Positions 53,350 to 61,185 of a stretch of DNA of 64,000 bases are shown in pieces. Every line of letters begins with the position of its first letter. The first letter of the stretch is position 1. This DNA comes from Acidimicrobiales bacterium. Its GTDB lineage: Bacteria; Actinomycetota; Acidimicrobiia; Acidimicrobiales; SZUA-35. A model generated the notes under the pieces. The model worked only from the letters and a program-made list of their open reading frames with translations, had not been told where the DNA came from and did no database searches. Both the position numbers and the translations under genes were made by a program. The stretch is from contig JANQPB010000037.1 of NCBI GenBank assembly GCA_028285495.1, positions 104,010 to 168,009 on the forward strand. Direction: 5' to 3'.

Positions 53350-54258
53350 ATGGACGCCCCAATCGAAGCCATCGATCCCCTCACGCTCGCCGAGCTGGTC
53401 GCGCTGGTCGACCAGTGCACCCCAACCGATGGCATAACTAGAACACCGCTCCACGACTTCGCCCTGTTCCGGACGAACGTCGGCACCCCCCGCACGCCCG
53501 AACTCGAGGCCCCCGCATTGGTGCTCCTCCTGCAGGGCACCAAGGTCTGCCACTACGCCGAGGCGACCGCGACCTACACGGGCCCACAAGTCGTCGTCGG
53601 GCTTCTCGCCTCCCCCGTTGAAACCGAGTTCGTCGGAGCATCCCCCGAAACACCATTCCTCGCAGTAGGCATCGAACTCGACACCAGTCGACTCGCCGAG
53701 CTCATCGTTCGGCTCGACGACATCGAACCACGACCGCCGACCGCCGAAGACCGCGAAGCATCAGCCAAGTTCTCGACACCGCTCTCCAACAACCTCGCCG
53801 CCCCTTTCATACGACTCATCGGCATGCTCGACCGACCGACCGATCTTGCCGTTCTCGGACCCGCCGCCATCGACGAGATCTACTACCGACTTGTCACCGG
53901 GCACCGAGGCGACCAGGTGCGCGACCTCCTCCAGCAAAATGGCAAGGTGAAGCGCATCGCCCGCGCCGTTCACCACATCCACGAACACCTCGACGAGCCG
54001 GTGCTGGTCGATCAGCTGGCCGAGCGCGTCCACATGAGCAGAACCGCCTTCTTCTCTACCTTCCGAGAAGTGATGGGGTCGTCACCACTGCAGTACGTGA
54101 AGACCGTCAAGCTGCTCGAAGCACAACGGCTGATCCACGAAGGTCACCGCGTCGCCGAGGCCGGCTACGCCGTCGGCTACGCCAACCTCGGCCAGTTCAG
54201 CCGCGAATACAAGCGCCAGTTCGGCCACCCACCATCCGCTGAACGCAGCACCGCCTGA
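53350..54258 (+). CDS. AraC-family transcriptional regulator
   Basis: The 302-residue protein has an AraC-type N-terminal domain (LVLLLQGTKVCHYAEATATY, then IRLIGMLDRPTDLAVLGPAA, IDEIYYRLVTG) and a C-terminal double helix-turn-helix (AVHHIHEHLDEPVLVDQLAE, MSRTAFFSTFREVMGSSPLQ, AGYAVGYANLGQFSREYKR). The N-terminal type is one used by regulators of catabolic and stress genes. It faces the hydrolase pair and is the likely activator of the hydrolase/dehydrogenase operon. The inducer is unknown. Start is ATG 53350. Confidence 0.9.
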   Translation: MDAPIEAIDPLTLAELVALVDQCTPTDGITRTPLHDFALFRTNVGTPRTPELEAPALVLLLQGTKVCHYAEATATYTGPQVVVGLLASPVETEFVGASPETPFLAVGIELDTSRLAELIVRLDDIEPRPPTAEDREASAKFSTPLSNNLAAPFIRLIGMLDRPTDLAVLGPAAIDEIYYRLVTGHRGDQVRDLLQQNGKVKRIARAVHHIHEHLDEPVLVDQLAERVHMSRTAFFSTFREVMGSSPLQYVKTVKLLEAQRLIHEGHRVAEAGYAVGYANLGQFSREYKRQFGHPPSAERSTA

Positions 54259-54450
54259 TGGCTCCGCTGGACACGAGTCGGGCCGGCCGCCGCGACCTGG
54301 ACGTCAGGTCGCCAGCCGGGCTCAACCCATCTCATGGAGGCGGGTCTCCATGTCTTGGCCTCCAGCACCGCCACAACCGTGATCAACGCGGCGCTCCCGT
54401 CCACAGGCGCTCTCCATCACTCGTTGACTCCGTCGGCCTGGGGACACATG

Positions 54451-55062
54451 TCAGCCGGTCGGCTCGGGTCTGCTGTCGTGACCGAGGCCGGCAAGCACGA
54501 AACGTACGGCGTCGGCGCGGATCTGGTCGACTCCATGCCGGTCGGGTCGCACCCACGCGTGGAGGGCGTTGATGGTGCCAAAGCACAGACGGGCGAGCAC
54601 GAGAGGGGTCATGTCGGAACGGACTGCGCCAACCGATTGGGCACGTTCGAGCATCTGTGCGAACTCGAGATCGAATCGGCGCCGCCGCTCGAGGGCCGAC
54701 CGCTCGATATCGGAGTTCCCTCGCACGCCGATCAGAAGCGCAACAAACGGCAGTCGAGCCCGATCGGTCATGTCCTCGACGACCAGCTCGATCAGTCGGC
54801 GCACCGCCGCCCCTGGCTCAGCTTCATCGCGCGCTGCGGCGAAACACTCATCGAGACCAGCGAGGGCGCGCTCGAGCCCCAGCTGCAACAGCTGCTCCTT
54901 GCCCTCGACATGGTGATACAGCGAGCTCTTCGAGAGTCCGGCGGCGGTCGCAACATGCCCGATGCGGGCAGCGTCGTAGCCCCGTTCGAGGAACTCGTCC
55001 GCAGCCGCAAGCAGCACTGACTCGAGATCGTTGACGGCGCGACCACCTGTCGTTTCCGGCAT
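54451..55062 (-). CDS. TetR-family transcriptional regulator
   Basis: ATG 55062 gives 203 residues. The DNA-binding domain reads LLAAADEFLERGYDAARIGH, VATAAGLSKSSLYHHVEGKE; the C-terminal domain is all-helical (IELVVEDMTDRARLPFVALL, ALERRRRFDLEFAQMLERAQ). Layout fits regulators of fatty-acid or acyl-CoA metabolism such as KstR2-like proteins. It is divergent from the QueG-like/acyl-CoA ligase operon, with an operator-like palindrome between. An acyl-CoA effector is inference from the neighbouring ligase. Confidence 0.9.
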   Translation of the reverse strand: MPETTGGRAVNDLESVLLAAADEFLERGYDAARIGHVATAAGLSKSSLYHHVEGKEQLLQLGLERALAGLDECFAAARDEAEPGAAVRRLIELVVEDMTDRARLPFVALLIGVRGNSDIERSALERRRRFDLEFAQMLERAQSVGAVRSDMTPLVLARLCFGTINALHAWVRPDRHGVDQIRADAVRFVLAGLGHDSRPEPTG

Positions 55063-55091
55063 AGATCGCCTATGGTAGCGGTGGCCAACCG

Positions 55092-55109
55092 ACCGAATGT
55101 TCGTTCGGT
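55092..55109. promoter_or_regulatory. TetR operator-like palindrome
   Basis: ACCGAATGTTCGTTCGGT (55092-55109) has perfect six-base arms ACCGAA/TTCGGT, matching the usual 14-18 bp TetR operator style. It lies between the TetR gene and ATG 55126. Steric overlap with both promoters would allow repression of both genes. The arms match exactly; binding is inferred. Confidence 0.65.
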
Positions 55110-55125
55110 AGGCTGAGAGGCAGGC

Positions 55126-56160
55126 ATGACCCGACGACCACCGCCGACACGACGCACACCAACCTGGAAACCGCCAGGGGAGCTCGTCGAACTCATGGGC
55201 CCGGTTTCGGGCAACGACCTCAACGGGCTCGGGGAGCCCGAGCCTCGCCGACCCACCGTGGTGATGTGGAGCTGGACGGAATCCTTCCAACACCGACCCA
55301 TGCAGGACCTGATCAGTCGGCGCCATGTCGAGCACCCCGAGCTGCGCAAGGTGCTCCGATACGGCGACCAGGATCACTACGAGCCGGGCCCACTGGCATC
55401 GGCACCGCAGATGCGTCCGCCCGAGGAATGGGTGGAGGCGATTCGAGCGTTCTCGCTCGACCATCCCGAACTCGCCGTCGAAGACATCGGATTCGCTCGC
55501 GTCCAGCCCGACTGGATCTATGACGGGCACGACGTCAGCGAAGAGTGGGTCGTGATCCTCGCGGTCGAGATGGATCACGAGGAGTTGTCGATGGCGCCCT
55601 CGTGGCAGGCCGGTGCGGAGGTCCAGCGGCAGTACAACCGCGGAACCTACGCAGCCCGAGCCCTCGCCGACTGGCTCCGGGGCCACGGTCATCCCGCCCG
55701 GGGTCACGGCGGGCCAAACGCCGGACCCATGCTGCTCGTTCCGGCGGCCATCGAGGCCGGCCTCGGCGAACTCGGCAAGCACGGATCATTGATTCATCCC
55801 CGACTCGGTTCGCGATTTCGACTGGCCAGCGTGCTCACAGACGTGCCGTTGGTTGCTTCGGCGCCGAGCGAGTTCGGCGCCGACGATTTCTGCTGGAACT
55901 GCCGCGTTTGCCTCGACGCATGCCCGCCCGCCGCGATCTTCTCGACCAAGCAGACCGTTCGCGGGGACGAGAAGTGGTACGTGGACTTCGACCGTTGCTT
56001 GCCGTACTTCGCCGAGACCCACAGCTGCGGCATCTGCCTGGCAGTGTGCCCATGGAGCCAGCCCGGCGAGGCCGAACGACTGGTCGGAACGATGGCTCGC
56101 AAGCTCGAACGACGACGCGCTCGCACCGCAGAGGTCGACGGAGCGGACGCGGCGCCGTGA
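55126..56160 (+). CDS. QueG-like iron-sulfur protein (epoxyqueuosine reductase/reductive dehalogenase-like)
   Basis: The 344-residue protein has the QueG-like fold: GHGGPNAGPMLLVPAAIEAG, LGELGKHGSLIHPRLGSRFR, LASVLTDVPL, then a dicluster ferredoxin domain. Cluster 1 is CWNCRVCLDACPPAA (Cys256, 259, 262, 266) and cluster 2 is CGICLAVCPW (Cys301, 304, 308), with Cys291 nearby. QueG uses cobalamin and two [4Fe-4S] clusters; reductive dehalogenases share the layout. The N-terminus (WSWTESFQHRPMQDLI) differs from queG, and no queuosine genes are near. Coupling to an acyl-CoA ligase points to catabolism instead. Co-factor use is inference. Confidence 0.82.
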   Translation: MTRRPPPTRRTPTWKPPGELVELMGPVSGNDLNGLGEPEPRRPTVVMWSWTESFQHRPMQDLISRRHVEHPELRKVLRYGDQDHYEPGPLASAPQMRPPEEWVEAIRAFSLDHPELAVEDIGFARVQPDWIYDGHDVSEEWVVILAVEMDHEELSMAPSWQAGAEVQRQYNRGTYAARALADWLRGHGHPARGHGGPNAGPMLLVPAAIEAGLGELGKHGSLIHPRLGSRFRLASVLTDVPLVASAPSEFGADDFCWNCRVCLDACPPAAIFSTKQTVRGDEKWYVDFDRCLPYFAETHSCGICLAVCPWSQPGEAERLVGTMARKLERRRARTAEVDGADAAP

Positions 56161-57641
56161 CTGCGGTCGACAGTTGGCTCGAACACTGGGCCGCACGACG
56201 CCCCACAGACACGGCGATCGTCCTGCCCGAGGGTGACCTCAGCTGGCAGGCGCTCTTCACACGGGTCGCAGGCACCGCCCGGGCACTCGTCGACGCAGAC
56301 GTGCGACGAGGCGAACGAGTTGCGGTCCTCGCTGGCGACGGCTCGCTCATGCTCGAGGTGCTCTTCGCATGCGCCCGTCTCGGCGCAGCGATCGTTCCGC
56401 TGAACACACGCCTGACCGCTCATGAACTCGCAGTGATTCTCGACGACGCCAGCCCAACCCTCCTGATCGCTGACTCGCCCCACGGTGGCGCTGCCAGGGC
56501 TGCGGTCGAGCTCAGCTCCAACGACATCGAGCCGCTGGTCGTCGACCCCGTGCACGGCGCTGCGGTCGACGCCGCTCCTCCGCCCCGCACCGGGCGAACC
56601 CACGACGTGGTCCTGATCGCGTACACCTCCGGAACGACCGGCACTCCGAAAGGCGCCATGCTCGACCAAGCGGCGCTCACCGCCAATGCGTCGAATGTGG
56701 CGGCGATGATGGACCTCACGTCGCAGGACCGGGTGCTCAACGTCATGCCTCAGTTCCACGTCGGAGGGCTCAATGTGCATGCGACGCCAACTTTGCGAGC
56801 GGGCGCGACGCTGGTCCAGCCCCGACGATTCGACCCGACCGAGGCCTTCGAGGAACTCGATCAACGAGCGACCCTTGGCACGCTCGTTCCCGCCATGCTG
56901 GTCGCAGTGCAAGCACTCCCCGCCTGGGAAAGCGCCACCTTCCGACACTTGCGGTCGCTCAACAGCGGCGCATCGCCGGTGCCGCGAGAACTCATCGAGA
57001 AGGTTCACGCGAAGGGCGTGCCGGTCACCCAGGTCTACGGCCTGACCGAGACCTCGCCGCTCGCGCTCGCGCTCCCGGCCGAACGAGCCCGCGACAAGAT
57101 CGGCTCATGCGGCATTCCCGGGCTCAGCGTTGACGTCCGCCTCGTCGATACCGACGGCAACGACGTCGGAGCCGACCAACCCGGGGAAGTCCTCGTGCGC
57201 GGCGCCAACGTCACCAGGGGCTACTGGAACCAGCCTGAGGCCACCGCCGCATCGTTTCTCGATGACGAGTGGTTCCGCACCGGCGACATCGCCCGAACCG
57301 ATCACGAAGGCTTCTTCTTCATCGAAGATCGCCGTACGGACGTGATCATCTCCGGCGGTGAGAACATCTACCCTGCCGAGCTCGAAGCGGTGCTCGCCAC
57401 CATCGACGGAATCGCCGAAGCGGCGGTCATCAGCCGCCCCGACCAACGCTGGGGCCAGGTCCCGACCATCGTCGCAGTCCGCTCCGACCCAGGTATCACC
57501 GACACCGACGTACTCTCGGCCTTCGACGACCGCATCGCACGCTACAAACATCCCCGCGAGATTGCCTGGGTGGACCACCTTCCTCGAACCGCAATGGGAA
57601 AAGTCAAGAAGCACGAGCTCCGCAGCCTGCTCGACCTCTGA
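56157..57641 (+). CDS. Acyl-CoA synthetase/AMP-dependent ligase
   Basis: Start GTG 56157 overlaps the upstream stop (GTGA), giving 494 residues. Motifs are YTSGTTGTPKGAM (156-168), QVYGLTETSPLAL, GEVLVRGANVTRGYW, FRTGDIARTD, GGENIYPAELEAVLA and the Lys region RTAMGKVKKHELR. The enzyme activates a carboxylic acid as acyl-AMP and then acyl-CoA. The chain type (fatty, aromatic or steroid side chain) cannot be told. It forms a TetR-controlled operon with the QueG-like protein. Confidence 0.93.
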   Translation: MTAVDSWLEHWAARRPTDTAIVLPEGDLSWQALFTRVAGTARALVDADVRRGERVAVLAGDGSLMLEVLFACARLGAAIVPLNTRLTAHELAVILDDASPTLLIADSPHGGAARAAVELSSNDIEPLVVDPVHGAAVDAAPPPRTGRTHDVVLIAYTSGTTGTPKGAMLDQAALTANASNVAAMMDLTSQDRVLNVMPQFHVGGLNVHATPTLRAGATLVQPRRFDPTEAFEELDQRATLGTLVPAMLVAVQALPAWESATFRHLRSLNSGASPVPRELIEKVHAKGVPVTQVYGLTETSPLALALPAERARDKIGSCGIPGLSVDVRLVDTDGNDVGADQPGEVLVRGANVTRGYWNQPEATAASFLDDEWFRTGDIARTDHEGFFFIEDRRTDVIISGGENIYPAELEAVLATIDGIAEAAVISRPDQRWGQVPTIVAVRSDPGITDTDVLSAFDDRIARYKHPREIAWVDHLPRTAMGKVKKHELRSLLDL

Positions 57642-57947
57642 GTCGACGATTGCGCGGTGCCGCCAGGGACAGCGCGCCAAGAAGCCAACCGCAATCCCGG
57701 CGCAGCCCAACGCAGTCAGGCGGTGTTGCACTCAACCCGAGCCGATCCACCTCCAAGAGCCGAAATCGAACACTTGTTCGTGTCGGACGGGCGTCTTGTA
57801 CCCCAACTCCGCACCACGAGAGCGACTGGCTCACGCTTCTCCGGGCTACGTAATCGCCGGTCATCGACCCGTGCGACGTCGTGGTCGGCGCATGCCAGCG
57901 GCTGGCCACGCGTGTGGGGTACCCGTGAAGCTCTGCGCCGTTCGCAG
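57642..57947. other. Convergent intergenic region containing a dispersed repeat copy
   Basis: This 306-base gap lies between the ends of the acyl-CoA ligase and quinone oxidoreductase genes. It holds copy B of the repeat described at 57766-57800. The rest shows no gene. Confidence 0.5.
57766..57800. repeat. Dispersed 35-bp repeat, copy B, with LexA-box-like palindrome
   Basis: The repeat starts TCGAACACTTGTTCGT (57766-57781), which matches the actinobacterial SOS-box pattern TCGAACnnnnGTTCGA at all but the last base. It continues GTCGGACGGGCGTCTTGTA. Copy A at 60311-60345 differs at five of about 35 positions. Both copies are in convergent gaps, so a LexA role is unlikely. Confidence 0.6.
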
Positions 57948-58940
57948 TCAGGGCAGGACCACGAGCTTCCCGGTGGCTCGGCCGGCTTCCATGTCGGCGT
58001 GGGCTTCGGCGATGTCGTCGAGGCGGTAGGTGCGATGGATCGGCACTCGGGCCTGGCCGGCTGCGACGGCGTCGAGGAACTCCTGCAACACGGCGGGCGG
58101 GAGGTCGCTGGCGTCGCCTCCGTAGGCGGTGAGGCGCACCCCGCGTGGGAGGTACTCGATCGGGTAGAAGTCGCGAACGGTCCACTGGTTGGACAACATG
58201 CCGGTGAAGCACACCACGCCGTGGACCCGTGTCGCTCGCAGCGTGTCGGGCAGCGTCGGGGTTCCGACGAGCTCGAGCGCAGTGTCAACGCCCTCCGGGA
58301 TGAGTCGACGGACCTGGGTGGCCACGTCTTGGTCGTCGACCAGCGGGTGCTGCACACCGATGTCGGTGAGGGCTTCGACGCGGTCCGGGTTGCGGGTCGT
58401 GGACATCACCGTCATCCCGAGGCGGCGAGCGAGCACTGCGGTGGCCATGCCGACCGAGGAGGTGCCGCCTCGGATCAGGATCGACTGGCCGGATTGGGCG
58501 TCGAGTCCGATGGTGAGCGATCCGTACGAAGTTTGGAGCATCTCGGGTACGGCACCGAGGACGGCCCAGTCGAGGTCGCTGGTGAACGGCACGATCTGGC
58601 CGACCGGCGCGCAGGTGTACTCGGCATAGCCTCCATCAAAGGTCCGGCCCATCCCGCCCATCAATGCCGCGACCTGCGCGCCGGGCTCGAGTTCGCCCCC
58701 TGGGCAGTCGACAACGACGCCGGTCGCTTCGATGCCCAGCACCCGGGGGAAGGTGACCCCTTCGGCGAGCCCGAGCCGAGTGTGCAACTCGGACCGGTTG
58801 AGCCCGAACGCTTCCACCTTGATGAGTGCCTGGCCGGGCTCGGGCACCGGCACCGGCACCTGACGGATCTGCAACGCTTCGGGTTGGCCGGGCGCCTCGA
58901 GCACCACCGCCCGCATCGCATCCGGAATCTCGGCCATCAT
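57948..58940 (-). CDS. Zinc-free medium-chain oxidoreductase, quinone oxidoreductase-like
   Basis: The 330-residue protein has an MDR/GroES-like front (VLEAPGQPEALQIRQVPVPV, KVEAFGLNRSELHTRLGLAE, FPRVLGIEATGVVV) and a Rossmann domain with ILIRGGTSSVGMATAVLARR, then STTRNPDRVEALTDIG. The Cys/His ligands of zinc alcohol dehydrogenases are absent, which fits NADPH:quinone oxidoreductases. It starts in an ATGA overlap with the MarR gene and is likely repressed by it. It may detoxify quinones or enones (inference). Confidence 0.9.
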   Translation of the reverse strand: MMAEIPDAMRAVVLEAPGQPEALQIRQVPVPVPEPGQALIKVEAFGLNRSELHTRLGLAEGVTFPRVLGIEATGVVVDCPGGELEPGAQVAALMGGMGRTFDGGYAEYTCAPVGQIVPFTSDLDWAVLGAVPEMLQTSYGSLTIGLDAQSGQSILIRGGTSSVGMATAVLARRLGMTVMSTTRNPDRVEALTDIGVQHPLVDDQDVATQVRRLIPEGVDTALELVGTPTLPDTLRATRVHGVVCFTGMLSNQWTVRDFYPIEYLPRGVRLTAYGGDASDLPPAVLQEFLDAVAAGQARVPIHRTYRLDDIAEAHADMEAGRATGKLVVLP

Positions 58941-59416
58941 CGTGTTCCTTCCTGTCGGTTGGCGATGTGTTGTCGCAGGTCTCGCACGGTCGACGCGAAC
59001 GCACCGAGCCGCTGGGGCGACACCGCAGCCGAGAGCCGGACTGCGAGTTCGTCCACGAAGGACGCGTTCGCCGCTTCGAGCACGCGCCGCCCCACGGGAG
59101 TGAGCGCAAGGACCGATGATCGAGCGTCGTTGGGGTTGGGGCCTCGTTCACACCACCCGGCGCTCTCGATCCGATCGACCAACTTGCTCACCCCGCCCAC
59201 CGTGATCGACAACGCGTCGGCGATATCGGCTACGCGACAGTCCTCGACGCGAGCGATGACCTGCATCGGTTCGAACCACGACAACGGCAGGTCGTGATCG
59301 CTGCGAAGCCGGCGATCGACCACGTCCCACAGCTCGGTCTCCAACCGCACCAGATCGCTGAACAACGCCCCGAGCTCGACGGGCGAACTCACAGGCGACC
59401 CATCATTAGATTCCAT
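58937..59416 (-). CDS. MarR-family transcriptional regulator
   Basis: The 159-residue protein has the MarR core: LETELWDVVDRRLRSDHDLP, then IADALSITVGGVSKLVDRIE, SAGWCERGPNPNDARSSVLA, LTPVGRRVLEAANASF. It overlaps the quinone oxidoreductase gene. Its start ATG (59416) lies inside a perfect palindrome, so the transcript may be leaderless and self-repressed. The divergent SnoaL-like gene across the operator is probably co-regulated. The effector may be a phenolic or quinone compound, by analogy to the regulated gene. Confidence 0.9.
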   Translation of the reverse strand: MESNDGSPVSSPVELGALFSDLVRLETELWDVVDRRLRSDHDLPLSWFEPMQVIARVEDCRVADIADALSITVGGVSKLVDRIESAGWCERGPNPNDARSSVLALTPVGRRVLEAANASFVDELAVRLSAAVSPQRLGAFASTVRDLRQHIANRQEGTR

Positions 59417-59453
59417 GGAATCAATCGTAGCCGACGGCGGTTACATTCCACGG
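59409..59453. promoter_or_regulatory. MarR operator: perfect 14-bp palindrome plus second half-site
   Basis: GATTCCATGGAATC (59409-59422) is a perfect 14-bp palindrome centred on CCATGG and covers the MarR start codon. A second, similar site TTCCACGGAA lies at 59444-59453. Two sites about 31 bases apart (three helical turns) between divergent genes suggest cooperative repression of both. Confidence 0.7.
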
Positions 59454-59477
59454 AAGCCACCCAAGGAGGGAACCGAC

Positions 59478-59864
59478 ATGAGCACCAGCGAAGACCAGAT
59501 CCGAGAACTGCTCGACACCTACGAACGATCGCTCAACACCAGCGACGCCGACCTCGCCGCATCCTGCTACACGCCCGACGGCATCTTCATGCCCACCACC
59601 CTGGCAACCGTCACCGGTACCGACATGACCGACGGGTACCGCCAGATCTTCGAGGCGATCCGCCTGAACGTCACGTTCACCATCGACGAACTCGTCGTCA
59701 CCGGCGACGACACCGCATTCGCCCTGACCCGGAGCGACGGAACCCAAACCGTTCTCACCACCGGAGACGAGTCCGCAGAATCCAACCGCGAGATCTTCCT
59801 GTTCCGCCGAACCGACGCCGACGGTTGGAAGATTGCCCGCTACATGTTCAACAAGCCAGCATGA
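59478..59864 (+). CDS. SnoaL-like/NTF2-fold protein
   Basis: ATG 59478 lies after AAGGAGGG, an excellent ribosome binding site. The 128-residue protein reads IRELLDTYERSLNTSDADLA, ASCYTPDGIFMPTTLATVTG, YRQIFEAIRLNVTFTIDELV and ends IFLFRRTDADGWKIARYMFN, the pattern of DUF4440/SnoaL-type ketosteroid-isomerase folds. Such proteins bind or isomerise small hydrophobic ligands; function is not assigned. It overlaps the PAS-domain gene by four bases and lies under the MarR palindrome. Confidence 0.85.
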   Translation: MSTSEDQIRELLDTYERSLNTSDADLAASCYTPDGIFMPTTLATVTGTDMTDGYRQIFEAIRLNVTFTIDELVVTGDDTAFALTRSDGTQTVLTTGDESAESNREIFLFRRTDADGWKIARYMFNKPA

Positions 59865-60233
59865 GCACCGACCTCGCCACCATCCTCGACGCCGCATACG
59901 ACGCGATCATCGCCGTCGATGCTGACGGGCGAATCACAGGCTGGAACTGTCGCGCAGAGTCGCTCCTCGGACACCCACGCAACGCAGCCATCGGAGAAGC
60001 TTGCACTGATCGTTCCCCCCGAACATCGGCCCCGACACATCAGTGCGTTCCAAACTGCACTCGACCGCCGCCAACTCGTCCACGACGGCCAGCCGGCCCA
60101 CATCACAGCTGTGCATCGCGAGGGTCTTCTGGTCCCAGCCGTGATGACCCTCGGACTCACCGACAGCGATGCGGGCGTCCACGGTTTCGTCGCCGTCCTG
60201 CGTACTCCCAGCGACCCGACATCGTTCATCTGA
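59861..60233 (+). pseudogene. PAS-domain protein gene with a frameshift
   Basis: ATG 59861 overlaps the SnoaL stop. The frame starts as a PAS domain (ILDAAYDAIIAVDADGRITG, WNCRAESLLGHPRNAAIGE) to about 59993, and the sense then continues in another frame as KLALIVPPEHRPRHISAFQT, LVHDGQPAHITAVHREGLLV, to the stop at 60233. Two bases seem to be missing (or one gained) near 59993. Joined, it would be a single PAS sensor of about 124 residues. It could be a true mutation or an assembly error. Ligand and partner are unknown. Confidence 0.72.
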
Positions 60234-60310
60234 GGGCGTTCGGCGACGGATCCACCCGGCCAAGGGCGCCAGCGACATGATGAGCCGCCCGCGCTTCCGA
60301 CTCGACCGTA

Positions 60311-60345
60311 TCGAACATTTGTTCGTGTCGGAGGGGGGACTTGAA
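60311..60345. repeat. Dispersed repeat, copy A, next to a tRNA-3'-end-like sequence
   Basis: The copy begins TCGAACATTTGTTCGT (60311-60326) and runs GTCGGAGGGGGGACTTGAA. On the minus strand the right part reads TTCAAGTCCCCCCTCCGACA, which resembles the T-loop to acceptor end of a tRNA, though the paired T-stem strand is not present. The match to copy B (57766-57800) is about 30 of 35. It may be a former attachment site. Confidence 0.55.
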
Positions 60346-60504
60346 CTGCTCCCTGGCGGTTCCGACTGTGCGAGGCGATTCCCCGTTTTCCCAGCTCAGC
60401 AGGGCTTTCCGGCGGTCGCGGTTCCGATCAACCCCGACCGAATCCGGCCATTCCCGAGGATTCTGATGACATCGTGATGACAAAGCGACACACGATTCAG
60501 GAAG

Positions 60505-61185
60505 TCACACAATCCCGAGTTCGGAACGGAGTGCCGCCGACGAGATAGAGCGGCCGGTCGTCGGCTCGCCAGCGAGGAGACGGCCGGTGCCGAACGCCTC
60601 GGGTTCGTCAGGCCTGATGCCGAACGCACCGAGGTACTCGATCAACAGCTCTCGATCGAAGCGGTCCCGCTTCATCCTGGCTCCGTAGCGATCAACCTGC
60701 TCGAACGGCAGAGGGTCGCCAGTCTCGTGCCACGACCAGCGGCCGTCGGCGCAATCGACTTGCACCGTCCGCCGGTATTGGAGAGGTGGCTCACCGTCAG
60801 GCCCGAATACCCACAAGCCGGTCCCCTGATGGCCCGGACCGTGGCGCGGGCTGTGGCCGGCGACGACCACTCGGCAACCTAGCGACCTACTCAGGGCTGG
60901 GCCAGGAGCGGTCGGATCACCGCCAAGGAGAGAGTTGTCGACGTGGAGAGTCCAGTCGCCGTGTTCGACCAGGAGGTGTTTGGTCCAGGGCGACTCGAGC
61001 GGCTCGAGTTGACGCAGGCAGTCGGGGTACGGCGAACAGCGAACCGCTTCAAACAGCCGGTCACCGAACCACTGTTGAGCGAGCCATCCTTCGACGGTGC
61101 TCATGGGCGCGTCGACGAACGTGACCCACCAACCGATTGGCGATGCCTCGCCTCCGAGGAGCACGGCATTTGCGCCTGGCGTCAT
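60505..61185 (-). CDS. Hypothetical protein, last gene of a four-part operon
   Basis: ATG 61185 overlaps the upstream stop (ATGA). The 226-residue protein reads MTPGANAVLLGGEASPIGWW, then LAQQWFGDRLFEAVRCSPYP, CRVVVAGHSPRHGPGHQGTG, YRRTVQVDCADGRWSWHETG and FDRELLIEYLGAFGIRPDEP. No signal peptide or known motif is seen. The composition is that of a real cytoplasmic protein. It is preceded by 61182 and 61727 genes in a coupled series. Function is unknown. Confidence 0.68.
   Translation of the reverse strand: MTPGANAVLLGGEASPIGWWVTFVDAPMSTVEGWLAQQWFGDRLFEAVRCSPYPDCLRQLEPLESPWTKHLLVEHGDWTLHVDNSLLGGDPTAPGPALSRSLGCRVVVAGHSPRHGPGHQGTGLWVFGPDGEPPLQYRRTVQVDCADGRWSWHETGDPLPFEQVDRYGARMKRDRFDRELLIEYLGAFGIRPDEPEAFGTGRLLAGEPTTGRSISSAALRSELGIV

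Noticed and set aside
57766..57781. LexA-controlled promoter
   Set aside because: The SOS-like palindrome lies between the 3' ends of two convergent genes, so it cannot be a normal promoter operator for either.
60311..60420. Possible tRNA gene on the minus strand
   Set aside because: Only the T-loop/acceptor-like end is present; the T-stem partner, anticodon arm and D-arm do not form.
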